The notes: generated from the letters alone by a model not told the origin. DNA of 64,000 nucleotides from Rehmannia glutinosa (GCA_016081115.2 CM071929.1:1922001-1986000); one strand, 5' to 3'. Numbered from the stretch's first letter, positions 45,500 through 57,232 are shown. A program made the numbers and translations.

Positions 45500-48400
45500 A
45501 ATCAAGATTGTTACATTTTTATGTTGTACATGCTTGTTCAAATTCCTTAACTTATTATTTGAGCATCCCCGAGTTTTTACTGGATAAACTTTGCTAGTCA
45601 TCCATACGTGATTCTTAGATTCGTGGATAACGATTTAGATATCAGAATCGATGGCACATTATATATCCTTCCTTCAAAATGCAATACTTTATGTTTGTTC
45701 TTTATAATCTACAAGTAAAATTTATAAATTTCTAAAACTTGGAAGACTATTACAAGAGAAAGAAGTCAATCAATCAATCTACCTTAGAATGAATGTGATT
45801 TAAGTACTCGATAAACTTGTGTGAAGTATCATCTCTTTATTTCTTATGGAAAAGTGTGTGAGATTTATCAGATGCGATTTAAGTATAGTTGATAAACTCA
45901 TGTGAAGCATGATCTCTTTTTTTCTCATGAACAATGTACTAAATTTTCTGAAATTTTAAATTGAGGAACGAATTGAATTTCTTCTTAAGATCATAATATA
46001 AAAAATATATTTTTCAGGGGATTAAACTTATATGATAATTTATATTATAATTAAAATTTCATGCGGTCAGCTCTTTTTTTCTTTTTAAGTACATATCTTG
46101 GGAGAGGATGTGGAATCGAATCTCAATTCTATGATTTAGGCTTGAGAGTTTTAAAATTCGACTACTATCGAAATCCCATGTTAAAGTTTAAAACTAGAAG
46201 TGACACATTAAAATGTAATATATTAATCTTTTTATATATTTTGGTACGTACAAATAACAAGTGCAATTGAATCCCAGTAAAAATGCCAAAAAAAAAAAGG
46301 AAAAGAAACTTGAAGTGGATATTGACTACATGAATTGATACGGTCTAGATTTGGACTATTAAATTGATCAATAAATTTGAGGCTCAAATACAAGTATGAA
46401 CTCTACTAGGGCTGTAAATTGTAATAGGTAGAACCATAAAATGATTTTTATTTGATATTAAAGAATAGACGATAAATATACAAAAATTATCTACTTAGAT
46501 GGTCAAATGATGCTTATCCACAAGATGAAGTGAAATTCTTATGATAATTACTATTTTCTCCTTATAAATGTGATTTTCTATATAAATGGAGTATTATATT
46601 ATCTTTTCTTCTACTATACTCATCAAATGAATTGTTTAATTATTATCCTTCCATAGATTTACTTGACTTGAGCGTCGGAGAAGGTACGACGGCAAAACAC
46701 TCTAGTTCCCTTTTCACTGTTGTTTTGCGGGCGTCAAGGCCGAACAAATATTGATCGTGTTTCCTTGGTGGCATAAATTTCTTATCCCAACGTGAAGTTT
46801 TTAGAAGATAGTAGATTGGATGAATTAATAATTATTAAATAAAACTTTTGGCAAACCAACGAATTAAATGAATAAAATAAATTGGATAATTGATGTGTAG
46901 TTACTGTTAATCCTCATTTAACCCTAAAACCAAACTTTTCCTAACACATACCAAAAGTCCCAAACTAGACCTACACATTTATAGTAACCCACCCACCTAA
47001 CCCGACCCAAAACTCGTGTCTGATTTCAGTTACTATAAATCAAACCATGGTAAAGCGGATCCAATTTCCGGGTTTCCTTACCAAAACCAAAAAACCGGTT
47101 CATATCATACCCATTATCCAAACCTACGAAATATCTGAAATCCAAACCCTAACCCTTTTACGCCATTTCGGATCCTCCGTTCGGACTCTCTCTGCAACCT
47201 CCACCACCGGCCAGAATTCTCACTCGCAGGTTTGATTTTTCTTCCATCTACACATCAGATCCGACCCGATTACGATTATTTAATGTCATTTCTGAGCTGA
47301 AATTCTTTCTAGTTGGTGATCCGTTGTAAAATTCACACTTTTGTTTTGTTTTTCCTTGTAGGAATTAGTTTGAAGATGATGTTTTTTTTTGTTTTAAGTG
47401 ATGTTTATCTGCGATATCGGGTGTTTTCGTGGAATTCTTTTGTTTTTCGGATGCTCCGTCATATCAAAACCCCGGATCAAGTGTTGTAGAATCGCTTTAG
47501 GCTAAATGAGCGGTTAGTGAGCGTTATTTGTCTCCGCTGCACTTTGTGTGTGTGTGTGTGTTGAATCAGCGGGTGATTTAGTCTTGATCTATTCAGCTAT
47601 AGTACGCAAAGAGGGATGTGAGAGTTCATTATGCGTATGCAATCATTATATGATTCAGGTCACTCCTTTCAAAAGGTTGTAGAAATGAGCATCATAACGG
47701 CTCTAAAGCAAATAACTTTGGAAAAGAATCGCTAAGTTTGCCCTCATATGCCTGCTTGATAGAGTATTGATAAAGTAGTTTTCTTTTTCTATTTATCAAA
47801 AATGGGTGGACTTCTAGTGCATTTGTAATTTTGGGATGCCCAAAGAGCGGTTCATAAGGTAGTCCCAGATGGGGCTGTGTGGTTTGGGTGCACTTTTTTC
47901 ATTATGTGTCTAATGGGATCAGAAGAGGGAATGGGAAGGAAGTTAACCTTTCAGATGAAACTTAGTGAGCAACGGAAGTTTGATTATCGGTTTGTTTACC
48001 ATGATCTGGCACACCCTATTATTATTTTTGTCTTTTCATGTTTCATATGTTTTTGAACTTGAGTGTGTTGATAGATGATCCGTTCAAATTGAGAAAGTTT
48101 TGTCATTTTGCAACGCATGAATAACATGACGGCATTCTACTGTTAAATGCATTAGGAGATCAACTGTTCAATATGAAAGCAAGTTTGAATATTTGAAGGC
48201 GTGATGTTTGCAAGTTTCTGGAATAATGTCTGTTTGGATCACATAGTATCATGTTTGAAATGTAAAGCATGATGAGCAAAGCAGTGGACATACACATGAA
48301 GACCAGGTTACCTAAAGTTGCGTTGGATCATGGATGTAAGGATTTGGATAAAGGTTTCAAATGATTTCCATATTAGGTGGATATGAAATCCATTATAGAA

Positions 48401-49004
48401 AGATAGGTGGGACCTCAATATTTTGGAATCCCATGGCAAAACATAACATTGTTCAAACAAGTTAAGTGGATTTGTTATTATGAACTTAAAAATCTTTAGC
48501 TCGAAATCCATCAATTCAAACGAACTCTACAAGAAATTATTTTTCTTGCTACTGGTGTATTTCTTTTTAATTTTTTATGTTCTCTGGCCAACTGCTCACT
48601 GCATTGACCTTGCTGCTCCTGTTCATTGCATTATGTTGTGCTTGTAAACATGGCTGCTTTTCACTGTCCAACGCCTATACTCTATGGTTCAAAACCACAG
48701 GTGGCTCAAGTGATGCTCATTATATGTTTTTTTTTTAACATAGTTTTCTAAGTCTTTTCTTGTTTAGTCTATTTTAGTCAAATAACCGTCGTGGTTGTCA
48801 TAAATGTAGTTTTGCAAGCCTTTTCTTGTTTAAGCTGTTGTAGTCAAATTGCCAAATCATGCTTGTCATAATTACTGTTACTTCAGTTTTCATATGAATA
48901 AAAGTTATATGTTATTCCCAGTTGTTTAAAAAGGAGCTCTGTTATGACTGCAGCTCTTCATATAATTGATGCAGATTAGATATACTTAATAACTTGTCCA
49001 TGTC
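45500..49004. other. Intergenic DNA and probable leader of the BED-hAT gene
   Basis: AT-rich to about 46900, with no gene. At 47040-47230 GC rises, and an apparent exon ends cactcgcag|gtttga. A matching acceptor ttgatgcag|att lies at about 48974, 31 bp before the ATG at 49005. This suggests a 5' untranslated exon and a leader intron of about 1.7 kb. A short (GT)n lies near 47547. Confidence 0.45.
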
Positions 49005-51156
49005 ATGGAAGTATTAAATGAGATCCCTGCCAAGAAAACGAAGAGGTTAACTTCTGTTGTGTGGAATCACTTGAAAAGAGTCAGAAAGGCAGACGCACAG
49101 TATGCCGTTTGTGTCCATTGCAAAAAGAAACTAAGTGGGTCCAGTAATAGTGGTACAACTCATTTGAGGAATCATTTGTTAAGGTGTCTTAAGAGATCAA
49201 ATTATGATGTTTCTCAAATACTTTCTGCCAAGAGAAAGAGAAAAGAAACTAGTCAGAGTCCTCTTCATCAAAGTAATCTTGGTCCTTCAACAATAAACTA
49301 TGAAGAAGGGAAAATAAAAGATGAAATCCTCAGTCCTTTACCTCTTAAGTTTGAGCAGGAGCAAAAGAAAGAAGAAACAATCCAAACTTTCAATCTGGGA
49401 AGTGTTAAATTTGATCAAGATCGTAGTCGGTTGGATCTCGCTCGAATGATTATGTTACATGGTTATCCCCTGGCCATTGTGGACCATGTTGGATTCAAAA
49501 TATTCGTCAATAATCTGCAGCCCATGTTTGAGGTCAACAATAATGGTGCTATTGAACTAGACTGCATGACCATCTACGGGAAAGAGAAACAGAAGGTATA
49601 TGAGTCTATTCATCATTTGCATGGTAGAATCAGTCTTGCTGTTGACATGTGGGTTTCACCTGAGAGTTCAGAGTACATTTGCCTGACAGCTAACTATATT
49701 GATGAGGACTGGAAGTTACAGAAGAAGATACTTAATTTCATATCATTAGATCCATCTCACACTGATGATATACTTTCAGAAGCTATTATTAAGAGTTTGA
49801 CAGACTGGGCTATTGATCGCAAGTTGTTTTCCATGACATTTGATGATTGTTCTGCCTATGAAATTATGGTGTTTAAGATTAAAGATTGGCTATCCCAAAA
49901 TAGGCCTCTCTTAAAGAATGGCGAGTTATTTGATGTGCGATGTGTTACACATCTTTTGAAGTCCATTGTGCAAGAAGTCATGGAAGCATGTCGGGACGTG
50001 ACACATAAAGTTCGCGAGAGTGTAAGGCACGTTAAAAGCACACAGGCATTACTCGGAAAATTTAACGAATTTGCTCAACAAGTAGGAATCAGTAGTGGTA
50101 GGCGTCTAGTTCTCGACTATCCGATGCAATGGAATTCAACGTACTTGATGCTTGAATCAGCAATAGAGTACAAAGCTGCCTTTTGTCTTATGCAAGAGCA
50201 CGATCCGTCCTACTCAAAGGCTTTATCTGAGACCGAGTGGGAATGGGCGAGTTCTGTCGCGGGTTACATGAAATTTCTTCTTGAGTTTACTAATATTGTA
50301 ATAGGAAACAAAAACCCAACTGCCAACATATTTTTTCCAGAAATATGTGATATGCACATTCAATTAAACGAGTGGTGTAAGAGCCCCGATGATTTTCTTA
50401 GTTCTGTGGCGTTGAAGATGAAAATCAAGTTCGACATGTATTGGAGCAAGTGCAGTTTGGTTTTAGCTATAGCAGCAATTCTAGATCCTCGTTTCAAAAT
50501 GAAGTTGGTCGAATATTATTTTCGCAGATTTACGGTACCGCTGCTCCCGATCGCATCAAAGAAGTTTCTGCTGGTCTTAGGGAACTTTTAACGAGTACTC
50601 AATGGGCTCATCTTCGTTCGATCAAGATTCAAATCTACCTGGTAGCAGTTTACCCAGTAGCAGCAATGGTTCTAGAGATAAACTTAAGGGCTTTGACAAG
50701 TTTTTGTATGAAACTTCACAAAGTCAGAGTGTGTCATCAGATCTGGACAAGTATTTAGAGGAACCTGTTTTTCCCCGTAATTACGATTTCAGCATATTGA
50801 ATTGGTGGAAAGTCCACACACCGAGGTATCCAATCTTGTCTATGATGGCGCGTGATTTACTTGCCATTCCTGTGTCTACTCTTGGACCAGAGTTAGCGTT
50901 CAGCAACAGCGGTAGAGTTCTTGATCAGTATCATAGTTCACTAAATCCAGATACTAGAGAAGCTATGATATGCGGGCACGATTGGCTGAAAATGGAACCG
51001 GAAGGTATGAACACATCTAAACTTTGGGTTAATTACAAAAATGCCCTTGAGGTTGAATCTAATTATATAAAAACGCAGCTATCCTTGAAAATTACAAATA
51101 ACCTCTCTATCATTCTTTCCATTTTACAAATTGCACCCTGTGTTTGTGTAATATAA
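49005..51156 (+). CDS. BED zinc-finger hAT-transposase-like protein (RICESLEEPER/DAYSLEEPER type), two frame breaks
   Basis: The first frame (49005-50591) starts with a BED finger: CVHCKKKLSG, then HLRNHLLRC (residues about 35-61). The hAT RNase-H-like core follows: LAVDMWVSPESSEYICLTA, FDDCSAYEIM, RCVTHLLKSIV, MQWNSTYLMLESAIEY and the DUF4413-type AAILDPRFKMKLVEYYF. The frame then shifts in two T-runs (50519-50522 and 50586-50589). It goes on as QIYGTAAPDRIKEV and then from 50602 as the dimerisation domain (LDKYLEEPVFP, LNWWKVHTPRYPILSMMARD, SGRVLDQYHSSLNPDTREAM). Adding one T at each site gives one protein of about 717 aa. No terminal inverted repeats flank it. The family includes domesticated host genes; this could be one, or an old hAT copy. 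Confidence 0.85.
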
Positions 51157-51240
51157 GGGGGTATTTGTAATTTTGAAAGATAAGTGAAGTTTTTTGGAAC
51201 AAGGCTAAACTTTAGCGGTAGTTTTTGTAATTACCGTCTA
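51080..51240. mobile_element. Fold-back MITE at the 3' end of the BED-hAT gene
   Basis: gggggtatttgtaattttga and gataa.tgaagtttttt match the right arm of the MITE at 27183-27420. A shorter inverted left arm (gaaaattacaaataacc) lies at about 51088. The last 25-30 codons of the open frame come from this insertion. Confidence 0.6.
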
Positions 51241-52227
51241 AAATTTTGACTTCTTTGGACGTTTTGCATGTTAAAATTCTTCATTTCTTGTGTGTTCAGC
51301 AACCAGCCTGACTCTGAGCAATTATCCCTTACCACTCTCTGTGGAAACAAGTTGACATGCTACATGGTAGGGTCTATCATTTAATTTCATCGCAAATTAA
51401 GTTCTAAAATTATACTGATACATATTCTTGATTTCATGTGAAGGTTGATAGACTGAGAAGCAGTTCGTGCTGACTCTTTCGATTTTCTCAAATTTTTGTT
51501 TTGTTTTTTCGTGTTGCTGGTGTAGATCTGTCAGATGGACAGTTGTGTTGGCTGCCTAAATTTTATTTTGCTGATCCGAAGGATTATTTATTGACTTTTA
51601 TACATTAAGTGCTTTTGCTTTGTTAGGTTGCTTGAAGTAGATAACAGTTGATCGTCATTTGTAATAACATCACCACATTTCTAGATCCTGAGATGTATAA
51701 ATTATGCTTTTATCTTGTCTTTTTCTAACTGTTCTCTTTTGTTTCGCATATATTATGTTGGGGAAATGTTTTTTGTTCTTTTAAAATAGGGATAATAATT
51801 TTAAAAAAATGAAGTTCGGACTAATTTTAAAAAAAAAAAAAAACGTAATTTTTTAAAATTGCAAAAACCTTTGAGGTTTGATTCATCTTACATTTTCTCC
51901 TTTCATAAGCAAAAATTATTTCAAAAAAACCGTAATGTTTCTATGAATATTACAGATTTACCCCTTTAAATTTATGAAAAATAATCTCTTTTTTTTTTAT
52001 AATTACCCCAAACATGGGGGTGCCTTCTGTAATTATCTCTTTAAAATAATAATGATGGAGTCAGCACATTGAAAGATGGGTGCATCAGATAGAAATCTAA
52101 AATATATCATATAAACTCAAACTTAATTTAATTTTATTTTAAATTCTTAGCTGTATAAGTTATTAAAAATTCCTTATTGGATATAAATATCACTTTTCTT
52201 ACCTTATCTTGAAGAAAAGAATGAAAA
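51241..52227. other. Intergenic DNA
   Basis: No gene. 51820-52050 is rich in homopolymers and holds more 'tgtaatt...accccaaacatggggg' sequence that may be another old fold-back copy. Confidence 0.5.
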
Positions 52228-52729
52228 GGCAAAAACTTATGTAAAATCATCTCACGTACTTAAAGTTTATGAGACGGAGTCTTTGCACAAAATTTTAGAG
52301 TTTCTTCTAGGATTAATTATTTCTTAGGGTTTATATTTGTCTTTTTAGGTTTGTTTATTGTTTCCGGGTTTAGTTTTAATTGATTTATTTTTTTAGGATT
52401 TTAAAATTTTTCTTAGGGTTTATCTTTTGAATTTTTTGGGTTTATTTATGTTTTTCTGATTTATTTTTAAAGATTCATCTTTTCTTAGGGTTTATATTTG
52501 TTTTTTAGATTTTTTGTTTTTAAATTTATTTTTATTTTTTTATAATTTTTGTATTTATTTTTGGGTGTCCGTTTCACGATGTCTAATAGTGAGAGTGTCT
52601 CATAGAAGACTTCCCCAATAAAAAAGGTTATCAATTTTTAAACAAAATATTAGAAAAAGGAATAAAAATAAATTCACCAAGTTGGTCATGACAAAAGTGA
52701 CTTTTGGGAAAGGCATAAATACACAACTT

Positions 52730-52760
<31 letters not shown>

Positions 52761-53198
52761 AGAAAAGCTCACGTGAACAAACGCGGGTGAAATAGAAAAA
52801 GAGATGAGCAAGTCTCTTGTGAGACGGTCTCACGGATCTAAATCCAGTGAGACGAACCTCCTAAAAGCTCCGTCTTGAGAGCATGAATCATGAAAATAAA
52901 TTTGAAAATAATAATGAACCATGAAAAAACAAAAATAAACCCTAAAAACATGAACCATGAAGAATAAATCAGAAAAACAAAAATAAACTCAAAAATAAAA
53001 AATAAACCCTAAAAAAACTAAAAATCCTAAAAACCCAAATCAATTAAAAATAAACCCAAGAAATAAAATAAACCCTAAAAAAACAAATATAAACCCTAAG
53101 AAAAATAAAATCGAAAAAAAAAACCTTTAAAACTTTGTGTAAGGGCTCTCCGTCTCACGGATCTAAATCATGTGAGACCGTCTATATGAGTTTTTGCC
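52228..53198. mobile_element. Large fold-back element with ~350-bp inverted arms
   Basis: The ends are GGCAAAAACTTATG and, in reverse, GGCAAAAACTCATATAG, followed on both sides by catctcacg / ggtctcac motifs. Inside, the left arm (cttagggtttatatttg at 52324 and 52484) is the reverse complement of the right arm (caaatataaaccctaag at 53083). The arms are full of (A)ccctaaa- and (T)ttaggg-like words separated by T- or A-runs. A poly-T of over 20 nt lies in the spacer. No ORF. The gagacggtctcac palindrome near 52820 is typical of a widespread plant MITE family. Confidence 0.7.
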
Positions 53199-53898
53199 AA
53201 AAGAGATATATCCTATCCGACAAGAGCGTGGGATCATTAGACCAAACTCGTGTTAAAAAGATGACTTTAACATCAATCTTTACTACCAATAAAAATAGTT
53301 AATATTCACTAATCTGGAACGTTCTGAGTTTCTTGTTGGAAATTTTATCATATAATACGATCGAATATAAAATTTATAATAATCATCCTAGAACGAAGGA
53401 AAATTTCTAAAACGCACTTCATGCTAAAATCGTCAAATTTGTCATAGAATAACGAAATACCTAGATACCCTTAGTGTAGAATATCTATTGATAACCAATT
53501 TTCACGAACACGTCGAACATAACGATGTTTGGTTTATGGCATTTCTCAACTAAATCTCTTTAATCCTTAATGGATTATTCATTTTCATTTTCTTTCTTGA
53601 TGGAGATAATAAAAAACTATGTGTGATTTTAGACGATGGAGACCTCATCATGAAATCTTTATATATCATTCAAATTTCAATTATTCGCATTATCCACTAA
53701 ATTGAGTACTATTAGGTATCGAGTTATTGGTTGCATATCAAATTTAGTAATCTTAGAACTCCATCATAATTATATTGCTTAATAGTCCAATAATAATTTA
53801 AATAAAAATATAATTGCACACTTAAAAGTTAAAATATGTTGTCCACATTAGGAAATAAATAATGCATAACAATCTCCTATTTGGGCGACATATTGTTA
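53199..53898. other. AT-rich intergenic DNA
   Basis: Nothing recognised. Confidence 0.6.
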
Positions 53899-53914
53899 TT
53901 GAAGCAATTTATAT
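53899..53914. repeat. Target-site duplication of the retroposed unit (left)
   Basis: ttgaagcaatttatat; matches 54654-54668 (ttgaagcaattatat) with one base missing. Confidence 0.8.
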
Positions 53915-54653
53915 TTTTTTCGAACGATAGTAATATATTATAACAACTCAAGAACTAAAATTACAACTACAATCGTAGCCAACGGCAAGAGCCAACAAGA
54001 CTAACTTAGAACCAAGTGGGGGAATTGGTAAGATCAATTGATTCACAACATGGACTAAAAAAACTACCCACCCCAAACTAAACCACTCCACGCCGAGAGA
54101 CTTCAACACTCCTTTAAAGGAGACTGTAACACACCAAAAAAAAACCTTAGGGCACAAACAACCACTACATACTACTGTAATCGATAACTGATCCGCCACG
54201 TGTTTCGCAAATCAACCAGAAAATAAAAAACAAAAACAAGATAAAAACTACAACAAAGCAACAAAATAAAAACAAAGAAACAAAACTACACCTAACAAAC
54301 AAAGAAATAAAGGATATCTCCCTCCCCCAAATCCACGACCACATCCCGACACCACCACTCCTTAAAATCGCCGTCATCGAATAGTTGGTCTGCCACCACG
54401 AAAAAACACCACAATCCCGGATCTTGAAATAGAGAAAAAACATCACACGGAGGTTTTGGCCGGCGACCAGTAAAATTCCGACCGTCGCCGGCTTTTGTGG
54501 TGGTGCAAGAGCAAAAATAAAGCAAAACAAGCTGCATTCAAGCTTCCATGGAAAGCAACAAGGGAGGGGGAGGCGGCTGGTGGGGGAGGGAAAAGGAGAA
54601 GAATTAGTTTTTTTGGGTTTTTTTTAGAGAGAGGATTTGTCTCAAGCATCATG
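53915..54653 (-). mobile_element. LINE-like retroposed unit, about 740 bp, poly-A tailed
   Basis: On the minus strand the unit begins GC-rich (ccggcgac and gtcgccgg motifs near 54500-54450, like a plant L1 leader). It runs without any reverse transcriptase frame and ends tatattactatcgttcg followed by seven A (53914-53920 on the plus strand as T). Near-identical 15-16-bp flanks (53899-53914, 54654-54668) show target-primed integration. It may be an internally deleted L1 or a non-autonomous partner that keeps only L1-like ends. Frames inside (for example 54530-54165) are hydrophobic, T-rich translation noise. Confidence 0.7.
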
Positions 54654-54668
54654 TTGAAGCAATTATAT
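54654..54668. repeat. Target-site duplication of the retroposed unit (right)
   Basis: ttgaagcaattatat; see 53899-53914. Confidence 0.8.
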
Positions 54669-55599
54669 CCAAAAGTCCTTAGTTGTGCAACATTCTCAAG
54701 TTACTGCCAAACAATCAGGTTCATCTCAATTCTCATATAGTACCAATGAACTATCACAATTTTCGTCGCATTCAATATCATAGCTAAGAGCATGATAATC
54801 ACCATACTAATACACTCAATGACATAGATCAAATATGTGAGTAGCATGTAATTTTATTTATATTTATTTATAAATATTCATTTCTGTCAATTCAAATTAT
54901 CTATTCCATTTTGTATTCTATTACTTAGATGGATGGGTTATGTTCATGAAATATGATATATTCAAAATTCAAAAACATGTAACATCTTAAAAACATAGAG
55001 GGCTGCAAATGAACCAAGCGCTCGCGAGCTATTCGGATCTCGGTTCGACAAAATATTCGTTCGAGATCGTTCGTCGAGCTTAACGAGCCGAACTCGAGCC
55101 TAAAATTCGAGAACGAGCCGAACTCGAGCTTACATGTATTCGACTCGAAAATTCGCGAACATGTTCGTTTACGGGCTCACGAGCTTCGGCTCGAGTTCGG
55201 TTCGTTGCGGGCTCGCGAGCTAGGCTCGAGTTGGTTCGTTTATAGGCTCGCAAGCCTGGCTCGAGTTCGGTTCGTTTGAGTGCTCGCGAGCCTGGGGCTC
55301 GAGTTCGGTTCGTTAATTGAGCTCGTGAACGTGTTCGTTTTGTGCTCGTTAGCTTGTGTTCGAGCTCGGTTCGATAATTAAGCTAGCGAACATGTTCGTT
55401 TATAGGCTCGTGATTTATAGGCTCGTGAGTCTATGTTCAAACTCGTTTGTAAAATAATATTATTCCTTGTAACAAACTATATATCTAAGGATGAAGGCTA
55501 GACAAAATATTAATCAAATTTACAAAATCAAAATCGAACGAATCCAATAGTATAATATAAAATAATACATTATATATAAAATCACATATATAATAATGA

Positions 55600-55840
55600 G
55601 GTGTACTTATAAAAGTCTTTGGTTTTGGATAATTTAAAATTATTTGGTTTTGTTAAAAATTAAAATATTAAGAAAATAGTTTAGGGAACTAAGAAGTGTC
55701 TAAACAAACCAATAAAATTTGTATATCACACGAAACTTACCTAGTAATAATTATAAATTTAGACTTAGTAATTAATGTGATCATCAACCAAAGTATTTAT
55801 CATAAAATCATAAGAATATTACAAATATTTAAAAGAGTAT
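55600..55840. repeat. Direct repeat, copy 1 (with Helitron-like 3' end)
   Basis: Aligns with 56535-56775 at moderate identity: ggata.ttt.aaattattt, ttac(c)tagta.taatta, agacttag/aataa.tta and ataagcatattacaaatatttaaaa occur in the same order. A CTAG-T terminus at 55741-55745 is preceded by a 7-bp hairpin with one mismatch (55718-55734). Confidence 0.65.
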
Positions 55841-55939
55841 GTAAATTTCCAAAAATTATAACTATCTAATAAACCAAATGAAACTAAAAGCATAATATAT
55901 AATATTATAGTCTATATAAAAGCACAAATATAATATCAA

Positions 55940-56530
55940 TCATATATACTAAAACAAAAAATAAAATTGACACGTGTCATTTTTCATCAAACTTGGATAT
56001 TTGTTAATAACCAAGAATATAAAGGAAAAATAATATCAACTCTAAATTGTACATAGGTGATAAATAGTTTGGAAAAGTCAATATCGATCCATTCAACTCA
56101 TTTGCATATTTTTATTGACAAAGATTCTATTAGTTCAAAATCTATATTTTTTTGTAGAAGATATTATCTCATTTGAATTAATAATTTATTTTTGAATTTA
56201 GAAGATAACAAATTTAAAAGTAAAATAATCTAAAAATCAAGGATTCTATCTACACTATTTTTAAATTAGTTATTTTTTCAAGCTTAAATATTATATTATA
56301 TGTATAAAATGTAGAAAACGAGCAAGAAAAAAATAAAAAGATTTTATTAGTTCAAAATATATATTGTTTATTGAATATATTCACTCATTTTAATTAATAA
56401 TATAATTTTAAATTTAAAGATAATAATTTTAAAAGATAACAAATAATTCAAAATCAATGATTCTATCTATACGCTATCTTTTGAAATTATTTGTGAACAA
56501 ATCTCATGTAACACATGGGTGTTACTCTAA
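55940..56530 (+). mobile_element. Non-autonomous Helitron, 591 bp, canonical ends
   Basis: It starts TCATATATACTAAAAC (TC start) after A at 55939 and ends CTAA at 56527-56530 before T at 56531, matching the TC...CTRR and A|T rules. A 7-bp hairpin with one wobble pair (503-509 paired to 513-519 of 56xxx, loop AAC) lies 8 nt before the end. The same end types and loop occur in the 865-bp copy at 20082-20946. It has no ORF. Confidence 0.85.
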
Positions 56531-56534
56531 TTGA

Positions 56535-56775
56535 GGCATATTTGAAAAAGTGTTGGTTTGGAATATTTTAAAATTATTTGATTTTATTTAAATTAAATTA
56601 TTTTAAAAAATAAATAGTTTGGTGAGAACTAAAAAAGTATTTAGTCTAAAAACCAACAAAACTCGTGTATCATATGAGAGTTACCTAGTATTAATTATAG
56701 ATTTAGACTTAATAATTTATTATTTTATCATAAGTCATAAGCATATTACAAATATTTAAAACATCACATATAAAA
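56535..56775. repeat. Direct repeat, copy 2 (with Helitron-like 3' end)
   Basis: Partner of 55600-55840. A CTAG-T terminus at 56685-56689 is preceded by a hairpin (56662-56678, loop ATC). Confidence 0.65.
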
Positions 56776-57211
56776 TAAGGATAATTTACCATATATTTTA
56801 AGCTTTAACGAACTCGAACTCGATCTTTAACGAGATCGAGTTTGCTTTGACGAGCTCGAATTCGAGCTTAACCATATAACGAGCCTTTACAGCCGAGCTC
56901 GTTTAAGCTAAACGAGCCTTTAACGAACCGATCTCGAGCTAAGCTCGTTTAAGCTAAACGAACCGAACTCGAGCTAAGCTCGTCGAATATGTTAAACGAG
57001 CTTTTTACGAGCCGAGCTCGAATCGCGTTCGCGAACTACATAATTTTTAAACGACCGAGCTCGAACTCCATTAGGAAAGCTCGAATCGAACTCTCGAGCC
57101 GAACTCGAGCCGCTCCAAAAACTAAACGAGCCGAACTCGAGTCATTCCTGTTCGAACTTGGCTCGGTTCTGGCTCGACAGCCCTATAAAGACACATGTTC
57201 TTCATCCAATA

Positions 57212-57232
57212 ATATATATATATATATATATA
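57212..57232. repeat. (AT)n microsatellite
   Basis: About 21 bp of AT dinucleotides. Confidence 0.9.

Larger units (their letters stand above)
54996..57185. mobile_element. hAT-like element with 'CGAGCTCG'-rich ends, no transposase
   Basis: The left end is TAGAGGGCTGCAAATG and the right end, in reverse, TAGGGCTGTCGAGCC. The flanks taaaaaca (54988-54995) and taaagaca (57186-57193) agree at 7 of 8 positions. About 430 bp at the left and 390 bp at the right are packed with gagctcg, cgagccgaactcgag and ttcgttta words, which can fold heavily. The middle is AT-rich and holds a 591-bp Helitron and a large direct repeat. No coding region; a frame at 56989-57258 is made of the end repeat. Confidence 0.65.

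Noticed and set aside
52228..53198. Interstitial telomere repeat (TTTAGGG)n
   Set aside because: The words are irregular, separated by A/T runs and arranged as an inverted repeat, not a tandem array.
53948..54540. Several overlapping minus frames of 80-120 codons
   Set aside because: Phe/Val/Leu-rich noise within the retroposed unit, no domain.
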